This document shows, piece by piece, positions 9,043-17,646 of a stretch of 64,000 bases of DNA. Position numbers and translations under genes: made by a program. The number at the start of each line of letters is the position of its first letter. The stretch's first letter is position 1. The DNA comes from JANQEA01 sp964466035 (lineage in GTDB: Bacteria > Bipolaricaulota > Bipolaricaulia > UBA7950 > UBA9294), in contig CAYXLR010000008.1 of NCBI GenBank assembly GCA_964466035.1, forward strand, positions 15,677-79,676, read 5' to 3'. Under the pieces are notes generated by a model, which was not told the DNA's origin, did not search any database, and was given only the letters and a program-made list of their open reading frames with translations.

Positions 9043-10230
9043 ATGTCCGCGAGGTTCTCGCGATGCCTGTTTGTCGCGTGGATGCTGATCTGGGTACCGA
9101 TCGGGGTCTGCCACGGTCAGCTGTCCGCGCCCTGGTCTTGGGGACCGAACCTCGGCGCCGTCGGGGAGGACTTCGTCGCGATCACGTGGAGGACCCACCG
9201 TGCCGTCGGGTTCGACCTCCGGTACAGCCTCGCGCGGGTCTACGACGCGACCGGACAGTGGGAGGAGACCCTCACGTTCGAGCGACACGAGGGCGTCGCG
9301 GAAATCTGGCTTCAGGATCTGATGCCCGGTTCCGCGTATCGGTACCAGTTGATCTTCTACGAGGGGGACGCCGTCTACCCGACCGAGGTCGGGAGCTTCG
9401 CCACGCTGGAGCCGTCCACGCGATCCTTCTCCTTCGTCGTCTACGGCGCGACGCGGTCGTTCCCGGATCGCCACAAACGGGTCGCCGACGCGATCGCCGC
9501 GTCGGAGACCCCCTCAGTGGTCTTCCACGCCGGGGGGCTCGTCGACACGCCGACCGAGGAGCGTTTCGACAACTTCTTCTGGGCGACCGCCGATCTCGCC
9601 CGATCCCGCCCGTACGTGACGGTCATCGGAGACTCCGACTCGGACGGGTCCCTCTACTACGACTACCTTGCCCTGCCCGTCGGAGGAGGGACCGAGAACG
9701 AACAGTGGTGGTCGTTCGACGTCGGGAACGTCCACTTCGTCGGCCTCGATTCGACGGTCGCCGCGTCGGACGCCGCCGCGATGCGCGCCCAGACCGAGTG
9801 GCTGGAGGACGACCTCGCTCGGGTCGTCGGGAAGCTGATCGTCGTCTTCTCCTACGACGCCCCGTACAGCGCGTCGTACGCCGACGGGAAGAACGAACCA
9901 CTCTGCTCGGCGTGGGAGCCGCTCTTCCGATACTACGGCGTCGACGTGGTGTTCAGCGCCTCCGAGGCCTGCTACGAGCACGTCTACCGAAGCGGCGTCC
10001 ACTACGTCATCACCGGCGGCGGCGGCGCTCCGCTGATCGCCGCACCGGAAGCGACGGCTCCGGGAACCGTCTCCAGGCGGTACGGAATGCTCCACTACGT
10101 CCGCTGCACGTTCGCCGACGACAGCCTGTTGATCGAAACGATCCCCGTCGCCTCGGTCGTGGACGACCTCATCTACCTCGTCCCGAGCGGGCGGTCGATC
10201 GACACGGTGCTCCTGCGTACGGCGGAGTAG
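9043..10230 (+). CDS. Secreted purple-acid-phosphatase-fold protein with the metal-binding residues lost
   Basis: A 395-residue protein with a signal peptide (cleavage likely after VCHG, residue 25), an N-terminal fibronectin-like domain (PNLGAVGEDFVAITWRT) and a C-terminal metallophosphoesterase fold. The backbone of a bacterial purple acid phosphatase is clear (YYDYLALP, WWSFDVGNVHFVGLDS, GVHYVITGGGGAPL). The motifs that should hold the two metals are changed: GD of the first motif is GA (Ala136), the Asp of TGDLVD is Gly165, GNHE is GDSD (196-199), the FHHPPYS position reads FSYDAPYS, and SGHDHNYER is SASEACYEH (305-313). It is therefore probably a non-catalytic homologue that binds rather than cleaves. 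Start ATG 9043 follows a GGGAGGTGAGG site. Confidence 0.85.
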   Translation: MSARFSRCLFVAWMLIWVPIGVCHGQLSAPWSWGPNLGAVGEDFVAITWRTHRAVGFDLRYSLARVYDATGQWEETLTFERHEGVAEIWLQDLMPGSAYRYQLIFYEGDAVYPTEVGSFATLEPSTRSFSFVVYGATRSFPDRHKRVADAIAASETPSVVFHAGGLVDTPTEERFDNFFWATADLARSRPYVTVIGDSDSDGSLYYDYLALPVGGGTENEQWWSFDVGNVHFVGLDSTVAASDAAAMRAQTEWLEDDLARVVGKLIVVFSYDAPYSASYADGKNEPLCSAWEPLFRYYGVDVVFSASEACYEHVYRSGVHYVITGGGGAPLIAAPEATAPGTVSRRYGMLHYVRCTFADDSLLIETIPVASVVDDLIYLVPSGRSIDTVLLRTAE

Positions 10231-10270
10231 TTCAGGGAAGACGCACGACAAACGGGGACTCTCTTCTCGC

Positions 10271-10347
10271 TGGTCGGGACGCCCGGATTTGAACCGGGGA
10301 CCTCTTGCGCCCCATGCAAGCACGCTACCAGGCTGCGCCACGTCCCG
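10271..10347 (-). tRNA. tRNA-Pro (anticodon GGG)
   Basis: Read on the minus strand it folds as a cloverleaf. The acceptor CGGGACG pairs with CGTCCCG, the D-arm GCGCAGCCTGGTAGCGT is the usual tRNA-Pro form, and the anticodon stem CTTGC/GCAAG encloses ATGGGGC with GGG at positions 34-36. The T-arm contains GGTTCAAATCC. The 3' ACCA is encoded (TGGT at 10271-10274). Confidence 0.95.
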
Positions 10348-10416
10348 TTCCGTCTCATGGTATCCAGGGAATCGCGATCTGACAAACGAGCGACCTCCGC
10401 GCGGGAAGCCGCTCGC

Positions 10417-10653
10417 CTAGAGGCGGTCCGATCGGATCGAGTCGCGGATCAACCGTGGCGGGTGATACCGCCACGCGATCTCCTCGATTACGTCCTCCGG
10501 AAGGCCGTTCCGACGGAGCCGCCGCTCGAAGACGTATCGCGACCGTCGACGAGCATGCAGAAAACCGATCGCGAACCCGATCACCTGGCCGACGAGCCAG
10601 ATGACGAGCATCGCGATCGAGAGTCCGATGATGATCCGAACGATGAGCTTCAG
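10417..10653 (-). CDS. Small membrane protein, last gene of the ECF sigma operon
   Basis: About 78 residues. One hydrophobic helix (LIVRIIIGLSIAMLVIWLVG, extending into GQVIGFAIGFLHA) is followed by a basic, arginine-rich cytoplasmic tail. The frame can be read from a CTG whose last bases overlap the TGA of the upstream gene (CTGA), which gives a complete transmembrane helix. The first ATG, at 10611, would give only 64 residues and cut the helix short. CTG is a rare start, so the 5' end is uncertain. Position in the sigma/anti-sigma operon suggests a role in the same stress response, perhaps as the membrane partner of the soluble anti-sigma factor. No family recognised. Confidence 0.5.
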   Translation of the reverse strand: MKLIVRIIIGLSIAMLVIWLVGQVIGFAIGFLHARRRSRYVFERRLRRNGLPEDVIEEIAWRYHPPRLIRDSIRSDRL

Positions 10654-10961
10654 TCTTCGTCCCTTCCTCGGTGCGACTTGGCGAAGTCGCCGATGTTCAT
10701 GTTCAGCCCGCCCTTGCCGCCGAGAATCTCCCGCAGGTTGATGACGTAGCCTCGGGCCATGTCCAGCGCTTCCTCCTTCGGAATTCCCGCATCGACGAGC
10801 TTCTTGTAGAACGTCGACACGGCGTCGGCCATGTTCTCCGCCGCCTCCTTGGAGTAGAGCACGTTCCTCAGCCCCTTGAGCAGTCCGGGAACCTGATCCG
10901 AGACCATTTCGAGGAGTTCGCGCAGATCCTCCACGCTCCGGATGAAATCATCGCCGCTCAT
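10650..10961 (-). CDS. Uncharacterised small helical protein in the sigma factor operon
   Basis: 103 residues, mostly charged amphipathic helix (SVEDLRELLEMVSDQVPGLL; EAALDMARGY-like segment near residue 75), ending in a glycine-rich GGKGGLNMNIGDF. No signal peptide or membrane segment. Start ATG 10961 follows GGAGGAG and overlaps the end of the anti-sigma gene by 14 bases; a longer frame upstream lacks a ribosome site. Translational coupling implies a function linked to the sigma/anti-sigma pair. I recognise no family. Confidence 0.65.
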   Translation of the reverse strand: MSGDDFIRSVEDLRELLEMVSDQVPGLLKGLRNVLYSKEAAENMADAVSTFYKKLVDAGIPKEEALDMARGYVINLREILGGKGGLNMNIGDFAKSHRGRDED

Positions 10962-11337
10962 TCGTCTCCTCCTTTCTCGCTGTGTTGAACAGGCGGATCC
11001 TCCGCCCCATGACATTCAAGTCCCCTCGTATCGGGATGTTTCGATTCCGCAGGCTGGCGCCGAGTGAGAAGCCGAGGTAGAACGACCCCACGTCGAGTTG
11101 GGCCAGCCTCCGCCCGAGCACCCGGTGCACCACGCGGTCGCGCAGTCGGCCCGACGGGCCGGGCGCCTCCTCGACGACCGCACGCACGTCAAGACGGAGC
11201 TGCATCGTCGTCACCAGGTCGTCGCGACATCGGTCGCACCCGCTCAGGTGCTCGGCGACGGCTCGCTCCTCTTCTCTGGAAAGCCCTCCCTCGATGTACC
11301 AAGGGATCAGCTCCTGGATCTCTGTGCATCGGCTCAT
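10948..11337 (-). CDS. Zinc-finger anti-sigma factor (zf-HC2 type), soluble
   Basis: 129 residues. The N-terminal domain has CTEIQELIPWYIEGGLS and HLSGCDRC, the HxxxCxxC motif of zinc-containing anti-sigma domains. Unlike many ECF anti-sigma factors it has no transmembrane helix; the C-terminus is a short beta-rich segment (RNIPIRGDLNVMGRRIRLFN). The ATG overlaps the sigma factor stop (ATGA, 11334-11337), the usual arrangement for such pairs. It should bind and hold the sigma factor of the upstream gene, releasing it on a signal that may be redox or zinc related. Confidence 0.85.
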   Translation of the reverse strand: MSRCTEIQELIPWYIEGGLSREEERAVAEHLSGCDRCRDDLVTTMQLRLDVRAVVEEAPGPSGRLRDRVVHRVLGRRLAQLDVGSFYLGFSLGASLRNRNIPIRGDLNVMGRRIRLFNTARKEETNERR

Positions 11338-11840
11338 GTCAGCGCCTCCGCAAGCCGCTTCTTCGCGTGGAACATCCGCGACTTCACCGTCCCGGGGGGA
11401 ATGCCGAGGACCGAGGCGATCTCACCGTAGGACAGTCCCTCGTAGAACGTCAGGAAGACGACCTCTCGGTGGTCGTCGGACAACCGCTCGAGCGCGCGCG
11501 CCACCCTCTCCTGCCGATGGATGCCGGGCGCGGGGTCCGGCTCGACGAGGGAGACGTTCGGCGTCCGCTCCGTACGGATCTCCTTACGGACCAAGCTGTA
11601 CGCTTGGTTCCGCGCGATCCCGAAGATCCACGTCGAAACTTTCGAACGGCCGGCGAACTTCGAAGCTCCCTTCCACACGGCGATCATCGTCTCCTGTGCC
11701 ACCTCTTCGGCGAGGTGCTCGCCTCGCAAGATCGTGTACGCGTACCGGTAGACGCGATCGGAGAAGCGGTCGTACAGCTGCCGGAAGGCGTCGTCGCTCC
11801 CATTCGCCACGTCTGCGATAAGCTCACGGTCGGAAGCCAC
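11334..11840 (-). CDS. ECF-type RNA polymerase sigma factor
   Basis: 168 residues with both ECF domains. Region 2 is seen in FRQLYDRFSDRVYRYAYTIL and in the promoter-melting stretch KFAGRSKVSTWIFGIARNQA. Region 4 is the helix-turn-helix LSYGEIASVLGIPPGTVKSR. The start is GTG 11840 behind GGGAGGTGC. It heads a four-gene operon with an anti-sigma factor and two small proteins, each overlapping the next. Targets cannot be told from the sequence. Confidence 0.93.
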   Translation of the reverse strand: MASDRELIADVANGSDDAFRQLYDRFSDRVYRYAYTILRGEHLAEEVAQETMIAVWKGASKFAGRSKVSTWIFGIARNQAYSLVRKEIRTERTPNVSLVEPDPAPGIHRQERVARALERLSDDHREVVFLTFYEGLSYGEIASVLGIPPGTVKSRMFHAKKRLAEALT

Positions 11841-12187
11841 CGCACCTCCCTACGGACACACATCGATCGCCTTCCTCACCGTCAGGAAGCGCCCGATTTC
11901 GCGGCTTGCTCGGTCTACGTCCCGTCCCCGAATCCGTGAAGTCCAGGGGGATCGGACGCCCGCCGGACACGCGCTCGTCCTCCGTCTCTCATCATACGTC
12001 AAGATCGCCAGATCGATGTCCGTCCGTCCGGTCTTCCTCACGTCGTCCACCTCCCCTCACCGGTATGTCGCCGGTTCTCGCATCGAGGTTCAACCCCGCG
12101 CGCACCGCGCAGGACAAGCAGTAACGCGAGGGCCGCGTTCGTGGATCGATGGACAGCGAAGTCGACGCCGCACCGTGATCGCGGCGG
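11841..12187. other. Non-coding stretch upstream of the ECF sigma gene
   Basis: About 350 bases between the sigma gene start and the end of the thioredoxin-like gene. I see no convincing promoter. A 66-codon minus-strand frame at 11850-12050 has a GGGGAGG site before a GTG and ends next to the sigma start, but its protein has no recognisable features, so I do not call it a gene. Confidence 0.4.
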
Positions 12188-12685
12188 CTACAACCAGGGG
12201 TCGAGCGCCTCGGAGGTCAGGCGCGTCGGATAGCCGGAGTAGCGGATGTATCCGGCCCGATCGATCAGGAACGTCCGCGGGATGCCGCCGACGCCGTACA
12301 GCTCCTTGACGGCCCGGGCTTCCTCGAGCGATCCCCAGAGGACGTTGTCGGTCGCGAACCCGTTCTCGACGAGATGATCGCGGGCTCGCTGCGCGCTCCT
12401 GTCGAGGCTGACGACGAGAAGGACGACACCGCGGTCCGCGTACTCCCGCTGCAGCGCATGGAGCTCCGGGAACGTCTTCGTACACGGCTTGCACCACGTC
12501 GCCCAGAAATCGAGGATCACGACCTCTCCGCGATACTCGGCGAGCGACACGTCGACCCCGTCGAGGCTGCGGAGCGTGAACTCCGGGGCGAGCCTGGGAC
12601 CGGTGTCCGCGCCCCCAAAGAAGACGACCCCAGCGATCGTCGCACCGAACAGCGCAATGAGAATCCAGACGCCGACATCCTTCAC
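12188..12685 (-). CDS. TlpA/ResA-like membrane-anchored thioredoxin
   Basis: 165 residues. A single N-terminal hydrophobic helix (WILIALFGATIAGVVFF) should tether it outside the cytoplasmic membrane. The thioredoxin fold has active site WATWCKPC, the AhpC/TSA-like start PEFTLRSLDGVDVSLAEYRG, and the cis-proline segment GGIPRTFLIDRAGYIR. Such proteins reduce disulphides, for example during cytochrome c maturation or in periplasmic thiol balance. No partner gene (such as ccdA) is adjacent. Start ATG 12685 follows GAGGGGGAG. Confidence 0.88.
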   Translation of the reverse strand: MKDVGVWILIALFGATIAGVVFFGGADTGPRLAPEFTLRSLDGVDVSLAEYRGEVVILDFWATWCKPCTKTFPELHALQREYADRGVVLLVVSLDRSAQRARDHLVENGFATDNVLWGSLEEARAVKELYGVGGIPRTFLIDRAGYIRYSGYPTRLTSEALDPWL

Positions 12686-12797
12686 GGCTCCCCCTCATCG
12701 ATAGGATGGTTCAGTGTAACGCTCCGCGCGGTCTCCAACAACGCGGGATGGCAAGCCGGTGGTGGACGTACGACGCCTCGGAAAAGGGATCGGTTGA

Positions 12798-12998
12798 CTA
12801 CTCCGCGAGCGACCTCGCCTCATCGGAGACGACCTGCCGGAGATGGCGAAACGCGCCGTGCTCGGCGATCTCGTTCATGACGTAGGTTCGGACGGCGCGG
12901 TTCAGTTCTTCGACGAGGGATCGCTCGTTCGCGGCCGCGATGACCGCCAGGGTTTCCAACATGACGGTGTCCAGCACCTTGCCGTCCTCAAGCGACAT
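12798..12998 (-). CDS. Small ribbon-helix-helix-like protein
   Basis: 66 residues. The order of a short strand (VLDTVMLETLAVIAAANERS) and two helices (SLVEELNRAVRTYVMNEIAE) resembles a ribbon-helix-helix DNA-binding protein of the CopG/antitoxin kind, but conservation cannot be judged by eye. ATG 12998 follows GGGAGGGG at a good distance. No toxin-like partner with its own start is convincing nearby. It may be an orphan regulator. Confidence 0.5.
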   Translation of the reverse strand: MSLEDGKVLDTVMLETLAVIAAANERSLVEELNRAVRTYVMNEIAEHGAFRHLRQVVSDEARSLAE

Positions 12999-13301
12999 CC
13001 GGTCCCCTCCCTAAGCGGAACCCCCCGCGTACTGAATACCGGAACTCGGCCGGTTCCGTCAAGCGCCACCTGTCTCTCGCGTGATTCCCGTTGCGGACGA
13101 CGCAAACCACCACGAACACGTTATTGCAGCGCGTCGGTCTCGCCCGGTGCCATTCGCGGAAACCCCAATCGTAGCAGGTTTCGGCCTTCGAGCAGAACTT
13201 CGTCACCTCCCCAACCGTCCGTTGCCATGAGGTGACAGAGGAACGGATCGAGGGACGTGATAGCGATCGACTCCCCGTCGGGATCGCCTCTCGTACCCGG
13301 T
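12999..13301. other. Intergenic region without a supported gene
   Basis: About 300 bases. A minus-strand frame (13121-13327) exists, but it lacks a ribosome site at its start and has no family features. The region is slightly less GC-rich than its neighbours, and I see no hairpin or repeat of note. Confidence 0.35.
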
Positions 13302-13307
13302 ATACTA
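13302..13307 (+). promoter_or_regulatory. -10 box (TATACT) of the LolA-like gene; leaderless start likely
   Basis: TATACT lies 10 bases before ATG 13318, with no ribosome site between them. With the usual 6-9 base distance the transcript would begin at or next to the start codon. The -35 hexamer is not clear. Confidence 0.5.
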
Positions 13308-13317
13308 TCGGCCGACC

Positions 13318-14502
13318 ATGACGACACGCGAAGAGCGAGGAGTGCCGGCGTTCGCGCGAGCGGCCGTCGAGGCCTGCCGAGACCTGACCGGCTTCGAGGC
13401 GACGGAGACGGTGGAGGCGGGGTCGATTCGCGCCGCCGCGCGGATCGCGTTCCATCGCCCCGATCGCCTCGCGGTGGAGTACCAAACCTATACCAGCCCC
13501 TTGCTCGAGCTGGAGGAGCGCCTGACCGGGGACGTCGAGTACACGGCCGACGAGCTCATCGGGTTGTCCCTGCACACCGACGGAGAGCAGACCTGGATCT
13601 ACGACGCGTCCACCGGCGTCTGCGTCGTCAAGGCGTCCCGCGCCCTGTTCGAACCGCTCGTCGAGACGCCCGTTCTCGGAGAGATCGACTACCTTCGGGA
13701 CCTGCCCCACGACTACCTTCTCCGCGATCTCGGACCGGAGACGATCGACGACCGCGCTGCACGCGTCCTCTCGCTGAAGCCGAAGCGGCGGCACCGTACG
13801 CACGCGTTCAAGAGGATCACGTTCCTGGCGCGGAAAGCGACGGTCGCGTTCGATGACGAGACGCTGTTCCCGGTCCGTCTGCGCTTCTCTCCGGCGCCGG
13901 CTTCGCAGCTCCGTCGGCTGCTCGGACCCGACGGCGCCGTCACGGTCCGCTACAGCGACGTCCGCCTCGACCCCGACGCCCCCTCGCCGTTCGCCCCTCC
14001 CGAAGGGACGCGCGTCTTCCACGAGGATTGGCTCGCCACCAGCAAGCTCGCCGAACGCCTGCCGTTCCCCCTCTCGCTCGATCCGCTTCTCGAGGCCGGC
14101 TACGAGTCGATCGACGGCCACGCGCTCCTCACCGAGGACGCGGAGCACGAACGGGCGTACTGCGCCGCCACGTTCTTCCGCCGGGGAGAAGACGACGACC
14201 GGCCGACCGAACTCGCCACCCTGCGCGCCGGCAACTACCTGAATCGGGACATGGCCCGCCGGCGCGTCCTCACCGCCGAAGCCGGCGAGGAGCTGACGAT
14301 CGGCGATCAGGCGGCGCGGTTCCTCGACCGCCGCACGCTGTGGGAGGAACACGCTTCCGGGATCGACCCTTCGCAGGCTCCGCGCGAGCTCTCGTGGGAG
14401 GCGGACGGCGTCTTCTGGTTCCTCACCGGAGTGAACGTCGAACGACCGGCCCTCACGCAACTCGCCTCCGATCTGATCGGGAAGAGCGCACCGCGGCCGT
14501 AG
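13318..14502 (+). CDS. LolA/RseB-like protein without a signal peptide
   Basis: 394 residues. The first 200 have the pattern of the LolA lipoprotein-carrier superfamily (RIAFHRPDRLAVEYQ, then DGEQTWIYDASTGVCVVK, a later SLKPKRR strand and DDETLFPVRLRF). The second half (from about residue 235) is a further beta-rich domain that I do not recognise. LolA and RseB are normally periplasmic, yet the N-terminus (MTTREERGVPAFARAAVEAC) has no signal peptide. Either the protein is cytosolic or the annotated start misses an exported form; an in-frame TATACT promoter at 13302 argues for this start. No Lol transporter is adjacent. Confidence 0.6.
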   Translation: MTTREERGVPAFARAAVEACRDLTGFEATETVEAGSIRAAARIAFHRPDRLAVEYQTYTSPLLELEERLTGDVEYTADELIGLSLHTDGEQTWIYDASTGVCVVKASRALFEPLVETPVLGEIDYLRDLPHDYLLRDLGPETIDDRAARVLSLKPKRRHRTHAFKRITFLARKATVAFDDETLFPVRLRFSPAPASQLRRLLGPDGAVTVRYSDVRLDPDAPSPFAPPEGTRVFHEDWLATSKLAERLPFPLSLDPLLEAGYESIDGHALLTEDAEHERAYCAATFFRRGEDDDRPTELATLRAGNYLNRDMARRRVLTAEAGEELTIGDQAARFLDRRTLWEEHASGIDPSQAPRELSWEADGVFWFLTGVNVERPALTQLASDLIGKSAPRP

Positions 14503-14573
14503 GGCGAGGCCCGGAGAGGCCGCGGACTCGCCGTCTTGACAGCCGAGAGGATCTCAAAGACCCTTTAGACGGA

Positions 14574-16586
14574 ATGGCCAAGGGACCGAAGCAGGAGATC
14601 GACCGCCTCCGGCGGGAGATCGAGCGCCACAACCACCTGTACTTCGTGCTCGACCGCCCGGAGATCTCGGACGCCGAGTACGACGCGCTCTTCCGACGTC
14701 TCGTCGAGCTCGAAGCGGAGCATCCCGACCTGGTGACGCCCGATTCGCCGACGCAGCGGGTCGGCTCCGCGCCGGCCGAAGGGTTCGCCACGGTCCGCCA
14801 CTCGGTGCCGATGCTCAGCTTGGGAAACGCATTCGACGAGGACGGCCTGCGCGATTTCGACCGGCGAGTCCGGTCCATCCTCGACGTCGAAAGCATCCCC
14901 TACGTCGCCGAGCCGAAGCTCGACGGCCTCTCGGTCGAGCTCGTCTACCGGAACGGCGCGTTCGTCCAGGGATCGACGCGCGGCGACGGCCGCAACGGGG
15001 AGGACGTTACCGCGAACCTTCGGACGATCCCTTCGGTGCCGCTCCGCCTCCGAACGGACGACGGGCCGGCGCCGGATCTCATCGAGGTTCGCGGCGAGGT
15101 CTACGTCGAAAAGGCCGCGCTCCTCGACCTGAACGCCCGGCGGGAAGAGGAGGGCCTGTCGCCCTTCGCCAACCCGAGGAACCTCGCCGCCGGCTCGCTC
15201 CGCCAGCTCGACCCGCAGGTGACGGCTCAGCGCCCGTTGAAGATCTACTGCTACGACGTGGGTCGAACCGAGGGGATCGAGATCGAGTCGCAGACCGAGC
15301 TGCTGAGCAGGCTCCCGGCCCTCGGTCTTCGCGTCAACCCGTTGTACGAGGTCTGCTCCGGGATCGAACCGGCGATCGCGTTCTACCGCAAGCTGATGGA
15401 GGAACGGGAGGACCTTCCCTACGAGTCGGACGGGGTCGTCGTGAAGGTCGACGACTTCGCGGCGCGCCGGACCGCAGGCACCGTCAGCCGGAGTCCCCGC
15501 TGGGCGATCGCCGGGAAGTTCCCGGCGCAGCAGGGGATCACTCGGCTCGTCGACGTCGTCGTCTCCGTCGGACGCACCGGCGTCCTCACCCCCATCGCCG
15601 TCCTCGAAGCGGTTCGCGTCCACGGCGTCGAGATCACGAGCGCGACGCTTCACAACGAGGACGAGATCGAACGGAAGGGCGTCCTGATCGGCGATCGGGT
15701 CGTCGTGCAACGCGCCGGGGACGTCATTCCCCAGGTCGTTCGCCCCCTTCCGGAGAACCGGACGGGAAACGAACGTCCGTTCACCATGCCGAAGACCTGC
15801 CCGGCGTGCGGCTCGGACGTCGTCCGACTCGAAGGCGAGGTGGCGCATCGCTGCCTGAACGCCGCCTGCCCGGCGCGCTTCCAGCAGTCGATCCTCCACT
15901 TCGTCAGCAAGGGCGGACTCGACGTCGAGGGGCTCGGGTACAAGCTCGTCCGTCAGCTGGTGAAGAAAGAGGTCATCGGCTCGCTCGCCGACCTGTTCCG
16001 GCTCGACCGGGAGACGCTGATCGATCTGGAGCGCCTCGGTCCGAAATCGGCCGACAATCTCCTGGCGGCGTTGGACGGGGCGAAGTCCGTCACGCTCAGC
16101 CGGCTCCTGTTCGCGCTCGGCATCCCGGAGGTCGGAGATCGAGCGGCGGAGATCCTCGCCGACGCGTTCGGCTCGCTCGATCGGATCATGAAGGCCGACG
16201 AGGAGACCCTCACCGCCCTCCCGGAGATCGGCCCGAAGACGGCCGAGGGGATCGTGGAGTTCTTCCGCAACGAGGCGAACCGGAAGACGATCTCGGAGCT
16301 CCTCGACGCCGGCCTGAAGATCGTTTCGCCGGCGGCGACGGCGCGCGGCGGCCCGCTCGCGGGAAAACGGTTCGTCTTCACCGGGGCCCTCTCCGCGATG
16401 ACGCAAAGCGAGGCGGGGAAGCACGTCAAGGCGCTCGGGGCCTCGGTCTCATCGACCGTCACCCGGACCATCGACTACGTCGTCGTCGGGGAGAACCCCG
16501 GAGCGAAGGCCGACAAGGCCCGAGATCTCGGCGTGCCGGAGCTGTCGGAAGCCGAGTTCCTCTCCCTGCTCGAGCGACATGGCTGA
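14574..16586 (+). CDS. ligA: NAD-dependent DNA ligase
   Basis: Seals nicks in DNA using NAD in replication and repair. The length of 670 residues is standard. The N-terminal Ia domain binds NAD (RHNHLYFVLDRPEISDAEYD). The adenylated lysine is Lys115 in EPKLDGLSVEL. An OB fold, a Cys4 zinc finger (CPACG and CLNAACPARF), helix-hairpin-helix repeats and a C-terminal BRCT domain (from about residue 590, KRFVFTGALSAMTQSEA) follow. I chose ATG 14574; the frame stays open far upstream inside the previous gene. Its last 8 bases overlap rlmN. Confidence 0.98.
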   Translation: MAKGPKQEIDRLRREIERHNHLYFVLDRPEISDAEYDALFRRLVELEAEHPDLVTPDSPTQRVGSAPAEGFATVRHSVPMLSLGNAFDEDGLRDFDRRVRSILDVESIPYVAEPKLDGLSVELVYRNGAFVQGSTRGDGRNGEDVTANLRTIPSVPLRLRTDDGPAPDLIEVRGEVYVEKAALLDLNARREEEGLSPFANPRNLAAGSLRQLDPQVTAQRPLKIYCYDVGRTEGIEIESQTELLSRLPALGLRVNPLYEVCSGIEPAIAFYRKLMEEREDLPYESDGVVVKVDDFAARRTAGTVSRSPRWAIAGKFPAQQGITRLVDVVVSVGRTGVLTPIAVLEAVRVHGVEITSATLHNEDEIERKGVLIGDRVVVQRAGDVIPQVVRPLPENRTGNERPFTMPKTCPACGSDVVRLEGEVAHRCLNAACPARFQQSILHFVSKGGLDVEGLGYKLVRQLVKKEVIGSLADLFRLDRETLIDLERLGPKSADNLLAALDGAKSVTLSRLLFALGIPEVGDRAAEILADAFGSLDRIMKADEETLTALPEIGPKTAEGIVEFFRNEANRKTISELLDAGLKIVSPAATARGGPLAGKRFVFTGALSAMTQSEAGKHVKALGASVSSTVTRTIDYVVVGENPGAKADKARDLGVPELSEAEFLSLLERHG

Positions 16587-17628
16587 GCCGACCCTTCTCG
16601 ATCTCCCCTTCGACGCCCTCCGCGACCGGTTGATCGAACTCGGACAGCCGGCGTATCGCGCCGAGCAGATCTGGCGGGCCGTCTACCGCGACCTGGCGGC
16701 CTCCTACGGCGAGATCACCACCCTACCGTCCCGACTGCGAGACGAGCTGGAGGAACGGCTCCCCATCGGCCACCCGGCGGCCGAGGCCGAGCGGGAGAGC
16801 CCGGATCGCGGAACGCGAAAGACGCTGCTCCGCCTTTCGGACGGCGAGGCGATCGAGACGGTCGCGATGCGGTACGACGATCGGCGGACGGTCTGCGTCT
16901 CGACCCAGGTCGGCTGCGCGATGGGCTGCCGGATCTGCGCCACCGGGCGAGGCGGGCTCACCCGGGACCTCACGACCGGCGAGATCGTCGGCCAGGTCCT
17001 CCACGTCGCGCGGGACCTACGGCGAGCGGGGGAGCGCCTGACGAACGTCGTCTACATGGGAATGGGGGAGCCGTTCGCGAACTACGATGCCACCCTCGGC
17101 TCGATCCGGCGCCTCAACGACCCGCGGGGGTTCGGCCTCGGCGCGAGGTCGTTCACTGTCTCCACCGTCGGGGTCGTCCCGGGCATCGAGCGGTTCACCG
17201 ACGAGCGCCTCCAGGTCAACCTGGCCGTCTCGCTCCACGCCGCCAACGACGAGCTGCGGACCCGTCTCCTCCCGATCAACCGGACCTACCCGCTCGGGCC
17301 GCTCCTCCGCGCCTGCCGGCGCTACGTCGAACGGACGAATCGGCGGATCACGTTCGAGGTCGCGCTCATCGACGGGATCAACGACGCGCCGTCCCACGCC
17401 CGCGAGCTCGCCGACCTCCTCCGCGGGCTCCTCTGCCACGTGAACCTGATCCCGTTCAACCCGGTTCCCGGAACCGACTGGAAGCGGAGCCCGAACGCGC
17501 GGGTCGATCGGTTCTCGCGGGTTCTCGCGGAGCGCGGCGTCCCGGTGACGGTCCGCGTCCGTCGGGGGGTCGAGATTCAGGCCGGATGCGGCCAGCTTCG
17601 GGCGCGACGTTCCGACGACAACGGTTGA
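16579..17628 (+). CDS. rlmN: Dual-specificity RNA methyltransferase (23S rRNA A2503 / tRNA A37)
   Basis: A radical SAM enzyme of 349 residues that methylates C2 of adenine in 23S rRNA and some tRNAs. The cluster motif CxxxCxxC is seen as CAMGCRIC, the SAM segment as YMGMGEPFANYD, and the C-terminal catalytic cysteine lies in EIQAGCGQLRAR. The N-terminal helical accessory domain (QPAYRAEQIWRAVYRDL) is present. It overlaps ligA by 8 bases, so the two are co-translated. It converges on the sigma gene with only 18 bases between the two stops. Confidence 0.96.
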   Translation: MAEPTLLDLPFDALRDRLIELGQPAYRAEQIWRAVYRDLAASYGEITTLPSRLRDELEERLPIGHPAAEAERESPDRGTRKTLLRLSDGEAIETVAMRYDDRRTVCVSTQVGCAMGCRICATGRGGLTRDLTTGEIVGQVLHVARDLRRAGERLTNVVYMGMGEPFANYDATLGSIRRLNDPRGFGLGARSFTVSTVGVVPGIERFTDERLQVNLAVSLHAANDELRTRLLPINRTYPLGPLLRACRRYVERTNRRITFEVALIDGINDAPSHARELADLLRGLLCHVNLIPFNPVPGTDWKRSPNARVDRFSRVLAERGVPVTVRVRRGVEIQAGCGQLRARRSDDNG

Positions 17629-17646
17629 ATCGGGATCGGCCGAAGC

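Noticed and set aside
11850..12050. 66-codon minus-strand frame just before the ECF sigma gene
   Set aside because: A ribosome site is possible, but the peptide has no recognisable pattern and codon use is not like the neighbours.
13121..13327. 68-codon minus-strand frame before the LolA-like gene
   Set aside because: No start signal and no similarity; it overlaps the TATACT promoter and start of the next gene.
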